Shown one piece after another: positions 1-5,415 of a stretch of DNA of 5,415 nt. The position numbers and the translations under genes are program-made. Source of the DNA: Verrucomicrobiaceae bacterium. Its GTDB lineage: Bacteria > Verrucomicrobiota > Verrucomicrobiia > Verrucomicrobiales > Akkermansiaceae. Below the pieces are notes generated by a model. That model saw only the letters and a list, made by a program, of their open reading frames with translations. It searched no databases and had not been told where the DNA came from. Where the stretch lies: the NCBI GenBank assembly GCA_027483005.1, contig JAIXVN010000191.1, forward strand, positions 1 to 5,415, read 5' to 3'. Numbering within the stretch: position 1 is the stretch's first letter; each line of letters starts with the position of its first letter.

Positions 1-1471
1 CGAGTCTAACAGATCCCTGGTTCGCGATACGGACCCAGCCACTGTGACGCAGCGCTCCATCGGGCGTGAAACGCATCGGCACCGCCTTCACCGGGAAACT
101 GCCGAGCGCCGACTGGCCTTCGATGCGCAGATCCCCTTCGCCTTCGATCGGCTGGTTGAGGGTCACTTCCAGTTTTCTCGCCGCTCCATCGCCGCTCACC
201 GACCAGCCGAGCACCTGCTGGCCCTGCACGGAGAGGATTTCACCGGGACCATCGAGCTTCACCACGATCGCGCCGAGCTTGCCCTGGAGGATGCGGAAGC
301 GGAGCAACGAGGACTGGCGCAGCAGGCCGCTGCCGACACGGACTTCGGAAACCTCCGTGCTGGAGAAGAAGAGCGCGCCCTCGGCCTCCTCACGTGAAGT
401 CTTCCACGCGAAGTTGACCTTGCCATTCGCCGGCAGGAATCCACGCCAGGCCTCGCCGTCGCGCTGCGGGGTGACTGCCAGGCTGCGATTGAACTCCACC
501 TTCGCGCCCAGTCCTTCGAGCTTCAATGGCACCACCACACCGGGAGGCATCGTGAAGTCGATGACCCGTGCATCGCCCTGTCGCCTGACTGCGGCCTGAA
601 AGGAGATCTTCACCGGAAACGAGCCCGCGCGATCCGCGACGAGTTCATGAATGTAGGCATCGCCATCCTGTCGCAGGCGCACATGCCAGCCATCGCCAGA
701 GGCCTCGCCGGAAATAGCGGCAAAGCCACGAAGCAGCACACAAACCGCCCCGGCCTTGGTGGCGCGGGCCCCGCCTGTTAGATTGAAGGCCACGCTTTCG
801 CCGTTCGTGGCGGCTGCGCCGTTGAGGGTCGTGTTGGTCAGCTCCAGCTCGCGCGGAGCCACGCCACCCCGCGAAACAGCGGCGATCAGGAGCGGAAGAC
901 CGCTGCCCTGGAACTTGCGGCCGTTGCCACCTTCGACCGGGAGAAGTCCATCGGCCTGCAGCACGCGCAGATCGACGTCATCGGCGGCATTCAGGGTCGC
1001 TGTTAGAGAGAAGCCGGTTGCTTTCCCGGCCCCGGGCAGGAGCAGCTCGGCCTTCGCGCGGGCCTTGCGAAGATCTGCCTTTGCGATGACCTGCCACTTC
1101 CAGTCCGTCGGTCCAGCGATCGGATGAAGATCGAGGAAACGCTTGCCATCCGGTTCGGTGCGCACCGCCCAGTCCTTCAGTCCCTCACCGGTCACGGAAA
1201 CGATCTCACCACTGCCGTGCAACGAGAGGCTCAGCGTCTCCGCCTTTCCCTGTAGAACATGCAGCGTGAGATCCATCGTGGTGTCCGCCGATTCCAGGCC
1301 GAGCGTGCTGTTGACCGTGGCTTCCGCTGAAAAGAACAGTGGCGCAGGCGTCTGGATCTTCTCCACCGGCACCAACGCCATGCCGCGGCCGAGCATCAGA
1401 TTGGCGTCGGGTTCCTGGGCGAGGGCAACGGCGAGCAGGCCGCTCATGAACAGGCAGAATGTCTTCATCAT
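1..1471 (-). CDS. Secreted beta-rich hypothetical protein with internal repeat (3' partial)
   Basis: The frame is open from ATG at 1471 to the left edge without a stop, giving 490 visible residues. Two ATGs are adjacent (1471 and 1468) and neither has a clear Shine-Dalgarno sequence; I took the upstream one. The N-terminus MMKTFCLFMSGLLAVALA is a typical Sec signal peptide, with an A-L-A cleavage site before Q19, so the product should be exported to the periplasm or beyond. The rest alternates hydrophobic and polar residues with many Gly/Asp turns, as in beta-sandwich proteins, and shows no further membrane helix. Residues 43-103 and 365-425 align without gaps (about 20 of 61 identical), sharing LFFS, LQGK, GxGEIxSVxG and WxV. 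GSFPVK also occurs twice, at 283 and 457. I recognise no named family and no catalytic motif. The gene follows the VWA gene on the same strand after 184 bases, so a shared transcript and linked role are plausible but unproven. Confidence 0.88.
   Translation of the reverse strand, partial: MMKTFCLFMSGLLAVALAQEPDANLMLGRGMALVPVEKIQTPAPLFFSAEATVNSTLGLESADTTMDLTLHVLQGKAETLSLSLHGSGEIVSVTGEGLKDWAVRTEPDGKRFLDLHPIAGPTDWKWQVIAKADLRKARAKAELLLPGAGKATGFSLTATLNAADDVDLRVLQADGLLPVEGGNGRKFQGSGLPLLIAAVSRGGVAPRELELTNTTLNGAAATNGESVAFNLTGGARATKAGAVCVLLRGFAAISGEASGDGWHVRLRQDGDAYIHELVADRAGSFPVKISFQAAVRRQGDARVIDFTMPPGVVVPLKLEGLGAKVEFNRSLAVTPQRDGEAWRGFLPANGKVNFAWKTSREEAEGALFFSSTEVSEVRVGSGLLRQSSLLRFRILQGKLGAIVVKLDGPGEILSVQGQQVLGWSVSGDGAARKLEVTLNQPIEGEGDLRIEGQSALGSFPVKAVPMRFTPDGALRHSGWVRIANQGSVRL
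197..379 (-). repeat. Internal protein repeat, copy 2 (residues 365-425 of the secreted protein)
   Basis: This is the second copy of the 61-residue unit, at a constant offset of 322 residues from copy 1 with no gap needed. It carries LFFS (367), LQGK (395), GPGEILSVQG (408) and W423-x-V425. It is followed by a strand-rich tail with GSFPVK at 457, a hexapeptide also found at 283, so further degenerate copies may lie in the middle of the protein. Confidence 0.75.
1163..1345 (-). repeat. Internal protein repeat, copy 1 (residues 43-103 of the secreted protein)
   Basis: This stretch encodes the first copy of a 61-residue unit that starts just after the signal peptide region. Conserved points shared with copy 2 are L45-F-F-S48, G58, L73-Q-G-K76, G86, G88-E-I90, S92-V93, G95, W101 and V103. 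The hydrophobic alternation suggests a beta-sandwich half or strand bundle. The copies have diverged at DNA level, so this is an old domain duplication rather than a recent one. Confidence 0.75.
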
Positions 1472-1494
1472 TTCAGGGGTGTAATCTGGTTCTA

Positions 1495-1514
1495 ACCGAC
1501 GCTTCGGAGTCGGT
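1495..1514 (-). promoter_or_regulatory. Small hairpin in the leader of the secreted-protein gene
   Basis: ACCGAC (1495-1500) pairs with GTCGGT (1509-1514) across an 8-base loop, 24 bases upstream of the ATG at 1471. No U-run follows on either strand, so a terminator is unlikely. It may be a leader structure or chance. The rest of the spacer (1472-1494 and 1515-1552) shows no convincing -35/-10 pair or ribosome binding site. Confidence 0.25.
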
Positions 1515-1552
1515 GTGTAAAGGCTTCGTCAATTCGGGCGGATGCAGGGCTC

Positions 1553-1638
1553 AACCACGAATGGACACGAATAGACACGAATGAAGAGCAGGCTTGGGCC
1601 TCTAACCTATTCGTGAAAATTCGTGTCCATTCGTGGTT
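1553..1638. repeat. 86-bp intergenic inverted repeat with 10-bp periodic ACGAAT units
   Basis: Arms 1553-1582 and 1609-1638 are reverse complements at 27 of 30 positions; the only mismatches are three adjacent bases (1573-1575 against 1616-1618). The left arm carries ACGAAT at 1557, 1567 and 1577; the right arm carries ATTCGT at 1609, 1619 and 1629, so the period is exactly 10 bp. The 26-base loop holds a small palindrome, AGGC-TTGG-GCCT (1590-1601), which could cap the stem. In the minus-strand transcript the stem begins 17 nt after the stop codon of the VWA gene. No U-run follows, so it is not a canonical intrinsic terminator. From memory, near-identical ACGAATGGACACGAAT-type palindromes recur between genes in many environmental bacteria, which suggests a dispersed REP-like element. 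It may stabilise the upstream mRNA 3' end or attenuate read-through. Confidence 0.85.
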
Positions 1639-1655
1639 CGATTTCTTGAGTTGTT

Positions 1656-4600
1656 TCACTTCAGCTTCCCGATCATCTCGATCAGGTCACCGACCTTCTT
1701 GCTGGTCGAGTAGTGGGCGCGGACCTTGGCGACTTGCGGAGTGAGGGATTGGAAATCGGTGGCTTCAGCCAGCGGACCGCCGCGCAGCTTTTCGGCGGCG
1801 AGAGCGGCCAGCGAGGCGAGCTGCATCGAGGGCGCGGCCTGATCGAAGGCTGCCGCTTTCTCATCGTAGGGGATCGTCCAGGTCTGCTCGACCATCTGGC
1901 CTGTCGAGGTGTCCTTGAATCGCACGCTGGCCTCGCCGATCTCGCCCGTGCCCTGCGGCAGGGTTTCGACCTGATAGAGCGCGACGCCTGCCTCCTCAGC
2001 AGCCAGCTCGGCGGCATCGACCTTGTCGTTGCGGAAATCCTCGGTCTTCAGGCGATGCTTTTCGAAGCCGATGAGCTTGTAGCGACCGACACGGGCCGGA
2101 TTGAAATGGACCTGCACCTTCACGTTCTCGGCAGCGGGTCGGAAGGCACCGGCGAGTTGCTTGGCGAAGTTCGCGTCGGCATCCGAGGGCTGGTCGATGA
2201 GGTAATAGCGGCCATTGCCATCGCGGGTCAGCGTTTCGAGCATGCGATCGTTCACGCCGCCCGCGCCGAGGCCGGCGGCGTCGAAGGAGATGCCCTGCTG
2301 GCGGAGTGCGCGAATGCGTTCGGCGAGGTCTTCGGGCTTGGCATTGCCAAGATTGGCTGCGCCATCGGTGAGCAGGACGATGCGGTTCTGCGCGGCGGGA
2401 TTCTTCTGACGCAGCGCGAGATCACCACCGAGCTTGAGGGCTTCCTCCAGGTTCGTGCCGCCTTCGCTTGGGGTGTTGCGAACGATGTCGATGAGCTCCT
2501 TCGCACGCTCGCCGGGCAAGCGGTCGGCCATCAGGCGAGGGGTCCGGGAAAATCCGGCCACGGTGATCGTGTCGCCCGCTTTCAGGAGGGAGGCGAGCTG
2601 GACGATGGCCTGATTGAGTCCTTCGTGCCGGTCCTCGCGCTCCATCGAACCGGAGTGATCGAGCAGGACTGTTAGATTCAATGGCTGGCTCGCGGCGCGA
2701 CCGGCGGCCCCGGTGCGCATGGCGATGCGGACCAGATTCCGCTGCGGCAGGATCGGATGGGCCGCCTGTTCGATCGCGCAAGCGACGGGTTCGCCAGGAG
2801 CGGGAGTGGGATCGCCGTAGTCGAAGGCATTGTAGAATTCCTCGGGGCGCACCGATTCTGGATCCGGTCGCTCTCCACGATCCATTGCCGCCTTCGCGAC
2901 CTTGAAAGAGGCATCGCTGACGTGCAGGGAAAAGGTCGAGAACGCCTCGCCGCTGGCGGAAATCTCGTCGGTGGGGATGGGTGGAGGAGTGGGAGAGGGT
3001 TTAGGGGTAGCAGAAAGCGCTGATGGGTTCGATTGAGGAGGCGGGAGAATCCCTTTTGTCCTAACAATCGTCGTCAACAGCTTCCGCCGTTCCTCGAGCT
3101 TGTCTTCTTGATCACGAACTGCCTTGCGAAGTGCCTGGAGGGCCGCCTCCGAATCCCGATTCTCGATCTCAGTTCGGTAGTTCTTGTAGGCCTTTGCGAC
3201 CTCAGCCGTGATGTCTCTCGCAAGGCCTGAGTCGTCATTCTTGACCTTGATGTCGATCAGGTCGGTGCCTGAGCGATTGTTGACCGTGATGCTCTTCTGA
3301 AGCTCTTCGATCACTTTCTCCTTGGGGATCTCCCACTTGTTTGAAAGCTCCAACTGCTCGGCCACCTTCATCAGGACATTTTTCGATTTAACGATCTCAA
3401 ACTCGGTCGCGAAAAACTGCGGTGACATCACGGGTTGTCCGGATGCTCCCAAGGTTTCATTTCTCGGAACTGTGATTCCCGGTGTCCTTGGTTTGACCTG
3501 GACCACGGCGGACGATTGATAACGGCGATCAAGTGAAAGCCAACCTGGCTTCTCAATCACGGGATCTTCGTGAACGACGATGGAGTTTGAAGGAATCCGC
3601 TCCTGGATCGTTTCACCCAGAAGCTTCACCTTCATGGTGTTGAGCATCTCCTGGGCGGAATCGAGCTCAATCTTGGCATCGATGTAGTCCTGCGCATCCA
3701 AGGCGGTATCAATCGCTTCACTCCTCTTTTCCTTTTGCAGAATCTCAAGCTTCGCAGCTCCTTCTTGCGTCAGAGCGTTATCGGGTTGATCGACCGCTTG
3801 ATCATGATCGCTGTCAGCCGCTTCCTGTTTCCGAAGCGGACTTTCAAACATCGCGGTGGGAGCAGTTCCCTTCGCGCCTTCATTCGTCTCCTTCCAGTTT
3901 TCTTCGGTCTTTTCCAGCGATTGAAGGGCTTGTTGGTTCCGCTCGGGTTCAACGGCCATCGCTATTGATACGTCTGCCTTTTGACCGGCGAGTGAATCCT
4001 CTTGGGCAAGGCGACGGGATTCGGTTTCAACGCGATCAAGGGAATCTCCGGACACCTTGGCGCTTGCAGACGCGGGCTTGGCAGGGGCCGCGACGACGGT
4101 TGGAGCTGGCGCTGGAATGGCTGCGGGCCTGTCGAGTTTAGCCACGTCTTCGCGAACTGGCGTGCCTTGCGGGTTCTCGACTCGGTTCGGATTGTTGAGG
4201 CTCGCATCGATGTTGCCGAGGGTGATGACTCCATCTCCGCTCCTCAGACTTCCGGTCACGATCGTTCCGTTTCCATTCAAGGGGCCATCCGCGACCTGAC
4301 TTTTCGCGCCTTCCATGTCGCCGAGTTCCGACTTGCCGCTGACGACAAAGGATCCGGTGGTCTGCTTGACTTCGGAAGCGACGGTTTCTTCAGCATTCGT
4401 TTCCAGGCCGAGTGAGGAGACCTCATCGATCGCAGCGTTCGGGGCCTTGTTTCCTGCGCGACCGCCTGAGCCGCCACCGAATCCGAAGCCCAAACCTGTT
4501 CCGCCATCAAGGGTTTGGGAGGTTGGGGTTCTCTGAATTGCCTGGCCGAAATCCATCGCCCGACCGTCGGAAGTGCCCCGAGCAAGATCTGAAGGGCTTT

Positions 4601-5415
4601 CCTCTGCAGCGACACCGAGTCCTGTTGGTTCACCTGGCTTCGATTCAGCCGCAGGCCCTCTGGTGGTTAAGCGGTCTTTGCCGTCGATTGGAGGCTCCGC
4701 CAATGAATCTGCTGCAGCGAGGTCATTCTTGAAGCCGCCGGTTGGGGTCGCGGGTGTTACCGGGATCTCCCGACGGCTCACACGATCCTTCACTTGGGAT
4801 TCGCCCCAGACCTCTTGTCGGCGTTGACGAGGCTCTTTGTCTCCGGATTCGAGTTGTTGACCTGCAAACGGACCTTCGGCCGTTGCGAAGCGTGAAAAAC
4901 TGGCTTCCGAGCCTGAGGCGAAGGCCAGACCTCCAGTGGCCACGCCGGGCTTTGCTTCACTCGCTGGTGGTCGGGCCGCGAGCTTCGCGCCCCTGTCCTG
5001 AGAAGACGTGGTTTCATCCGCTTGGCCAGCCTGATTGACCGGGGAACCCTGATTGGCGAATCCGTCGAAGTCCACGTCTGCACCGCCATTCGTCGCGTCA
5101 GCAAGCAGCGATGCATTTGGAGGGACGACGGAGTTCGGGAGCTCTGGTGGCTGGTATTCGTTGGGGTAGTTGAACTCGCGGATGACTTCCAACTTCGACT
5201 TGGAGGCGTCGGCAAGGGACTCGGTTTCAGCGACGGCTTGGGCGGCCTTGGCCTTGTAGGAATAATCCGCACCCGAAGCAGCTTTGCGGTTCGCGGCGAA
5301 CGAGGCCTGGCTTTGCTTATCCCCTGCGATCCGGCCGTTCTCATCGGAGCGGCCATGCCAAGCGTGAGACTCCGTGACTGGAGATTGCGGGGCGACCTCG
5401 AATGAGGAGCCACCG
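1656..5415 (-). CDS. Large multidomain YfbK-type von Willebrand A protein with Wzz-like and secretin-like segments (5' partial)
   Basis: The frame is open from the right edge to a TGA at 1658-1656, giving 1252 visible residues (residue 1 = codon 5414-5412). The start is outside the window. The TTG at 5192 is residue 75, internal, and no ATG lies upstream of it here. Seen in order: residues 75-127 contain REFNYPNEYQPPELPN and FDGFANQGSP; about 128-570 are low-complexity and probably disordered, with a Gly-rich patch near 300-317; 577-623 and 632-789 are Wzz-like, with TEFEIVKS at 670, GTDLIDIKV at 716 and a charged coiled coil near 753-780; 790-824 are a Pro/Ser linker; 825-908 are the YfbK N-terminal domain (FSTFSLHVSDASF); 911-1074 are VWA with a complete MIDAS (D919, S921, S923, T987, D1017); about 1075-1252 are the YfbK C-terminal domain (HFNPARVGRYKLIGFE). 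Known: VWA MIDAS sites bind a divalent metal and mediate protein contacts. Inferred: envelope-associated, with any membrane anchor in the missing N-terminus, since no membrane helix is visible. The VWA/YfbK call is firm; the biological role is unknown. Confidence 0.95.
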   Translation of the reverse strand, partial: GGSSFEVAPQSPVTESHAWHGRSDENGRIAGDKQSQASFAANRKAASGADYSYKAKAAQAVAETESLADASKSKLEVIREFNYPNEYQPPELPNSVVPPNASLLADATNGGADVDFDGFANQGSPVNQAGQADETTSSQDRGAKLAARPPASEAKPGVATGGLAFASGSEASFSRFATAEGPFAGQQLESGDKEPRQRRQEVWGESQVKDRVSRREIPVTPATPTGGFKNDLAAADSLAEPPIDGKDRLTTRGPAAESKPGEPTGLGVAAEESPSDLARGTSDGRAMDFGQAIQRTPTSQTLDGGTGLGFGFGGGSGGRAGNKAPNAAIDEVSSLGLETNAEETVASEVKQTTGSFVVSGKSELGDMEGAKSQVADGPLNGNGTIVTGSLRSGDGVITLGNIDASLNNPNRVENPQGTPVREDVAKLDRPAAIPAPAPTVVAAPAKPASASAKVSGDSLDRVETESRRLAQEDSLAGQKADVSIAMAVEPERNQQALQSLEKTEENWKETNEGAKGTAPTAMFESPLRKQEAADSDHDQAVDQPDNALTQEGAAKLEILQKEKRSEAIDTALDAQDYIDAKIELDSAQEMLNTMKVKLLGETIQERIPSNSIVVHEDPVIEKPGWLSLDRRYQSSAVVQVKPRTPGITVPRNETLGASGQPVMSPQFFATEFEIVKSKNVLMKVAEQLELSNKWEIPKEKVIEELQKSITVNNRSGTDLIDIKVKNDDSGLARDITAEVAKAYKNYRTEIENRDSEAALQALRKAVRDQEDKLEERRKLLTTIVRTKGILPPPQSNPSALSATPKPSPTPPPIPTDEISASGEAFSTFSLHVSDASFKVAKAAMDRGERPDPESVRPEEFYNAFDYGDPTPAPGEPVACAIEQAAHPILPQRNLVRIAMRTGAAGRAASQPLNLTVLLDHSGSMEREDRHEGLNQAIVQLASLLKAGDTITVAGFSRTPRLMADRLPGERAKELIDIVRNTPSEGGTNLEEALKLGGDLALRQKNPAAQNRIVLLTDGAANLGNAKPEDLAERIRALRQQGISFDAAGLGAGGVNDRMLETLTRDGNGRYYLIDQPSDADANFAKQLAGAFRPAAENVKVQVHFNPARVGRYKLIGFEKHRLKTEDFRNDKVDAAELAAEEAGVALYQVETLPQGTGEIGEASVRFKDTSTGQMVEQTWTIPYDEKAAAFDQAAPSMQLASLAALAAEKLRGGPLAEATDFQSLTPQVAKVRAHYSTSKKVGDLIEMIGKLK
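2193..2684 (-). other. VWA domain core with intact MIDAS
   Basis: Residues 911-1074 of the large protein. The MIDAS motif DHSGS (D919, S921, S923) lies at 2643-2660 on the plus-strand scale, the threonine is T987 in EGGTNLEEAL, and the last aspartate is D1017 in LLTDGAANLG. All metal ligands expected for the family are present, so divalent metal binding is likely. It is flanked by the YfbK N-terminal domain (about residues 825-908) and C-terminal domain (about 1075-1252), the usual YfbK order. Confidence 0.93.
3048..3686 (-). other. Wzz-like (polysaccharide chain-length determinant) segment inside the VWA protein
   Basis: Residues 577-789. The part from Y632 reads like the periplasmic core of Wzz/polysaccharide co-polymerase proteins: YQSSAVVQVKP, then TEFEIVKSKNVLMKV (670), SITVNNRSGTDLIDIKV (ends 724), ARDITAEVAKAYKNYR and a charged coiled coil ending at IVRTKGI. 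The part at 577-623 (AQEMLNTMKVKLL...IPSNSIVVHEDPVIEKP) resembles the piece that normally precedes the second membrane helix of such proteins. The flanking membrane helices of a true Wzz are absent. Assignment is by motif recall, not a search. Confidence 0.65.
5034..5192 (-). other. Secretin-like fragment near the visible N-terminus
   Basis: Residues 75-127 contain KLEVIREFNYPNEYQPPELP and, 23 residues further on, DFDGFANQGSP. From memory, very similar strings (REFxYPTEYxPPELPN and F[ED]GFVNYGSPI) occur in the C-terminal part of secretin (GspD/PilQ)-like proteins of Verrucomicrobia. Here the intervening beta strands are missing, so it looks like a shortened or decayed copy. Moderate to low confidence. 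Confidence 0.4.

Noticed and set aside
44..1484. Several plus-strand open frames (44-397, 66-599, 756-1127, 1143-1484)
   Set aside because: All lie antisense to the continuous minus-strand frame 1471-1, which has a signal peptide and an internal repeat. The plus-strand translations are Arg/Ser/Pro-rich, which is typical of shadows.
1520..1535. Promoter with TTGACG (minus strand, 1527-1532) for the secreted-protein gene
   Set aside because: The hexamer resembles a -35 box, but no acceptable -10 box lies 16-18 bases downstream.
1553..1638. Intrinsic terminator
   Set aside because: The stem is strong, but no U-run follows on either strand and the loop is long. A read-through or mRNA-stabilising role, or a mobile repeat, fits better.
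1553..1638. CRISPR array
   Set aside because: The repeated units are 6-mers spaced 10 bp apart in two inverted arms. There are no 25-35 bp direct repeats with unique spacers and no cas genes.
1713..2675. 320-codon plus-strand open frame
   Set aside because: It lies antisense to the VWA and YfbK domains, whose minus-strand translation is clearly homologous to a known family. Its own translation shows no domain, and long antisense frames are expected in GC-rich coding DNA.
4790..5413. 207-codon minus-strand open frame overlapping the large gene
   Set aside because: It is in another frame of the same strand, Arg/Ser/Pro-rich without motifs. The main frame carries the recognisable REFxYPxEY motif here.

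Overview
The composition is about 50-70% GC by hand-counted lines. The main gene combines a YfbK-type von Willebrand A protein with sequence stretches I associate with Verrucomicrobia: a 'REFxYPxEYxPPELPN' motif, a 'PVTPATPT' motif, and a chain-length-determinant segment ending in 'IVRTKGI'. I therefore read this as a chromosomal piece of a verrucomicrobial bacterium (Luteolibacter/Haloferula-like would fit). That placement rests on recall of protein families, not on a search.

Layout: both real genes are on the minus strand, and both run off the window. From 5415 down to 1656 there is one very long open frame of 1252 visible codons whose start lies beyond the right edge. The apparent start at 5192 is only an internal TTG (Leu) codon; 74 further in-frame codons without a stop lie upstream of it. 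The order is: a secretin-like fragment, a long disordered stretch of about 450 residues, a Wzz-like (polysaccharide co-polymerase) segment, a Pro-rich linker, the N-terminal YfbK domain, a VWA domain with an intact metal site, and the YfbK C-terminal domain. Positions 1472-1655 form a 184-base spacer holding an 86-bp near-perfect inverted repeat built from 10-bp-spaced ACGAAT/ATTCGT units, plus a small hairpin. From 1471 down to position 1 there is a second open frame of 490 visible codons: a secreted, beta-rich protein with a signal peptide and a gapless internal repeat offset by 322 residues. I cannot assign it to a named family.

Inference on function: the two genes are co-directional and could be co-transcribed, with the palindrome able to modulate the junction. 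The VWA protein is probably envelope-anchored through an N-terminus outside the window and may act as a metal-dependent adhesion or assembly platform. The second product is probably its periplasmic or exported neighbour. I see no RNA gene, CRISPR array, transposase gene or plus-strand gene. The long plus-strand open frames are antisense shadows of the two minus-strand genes.
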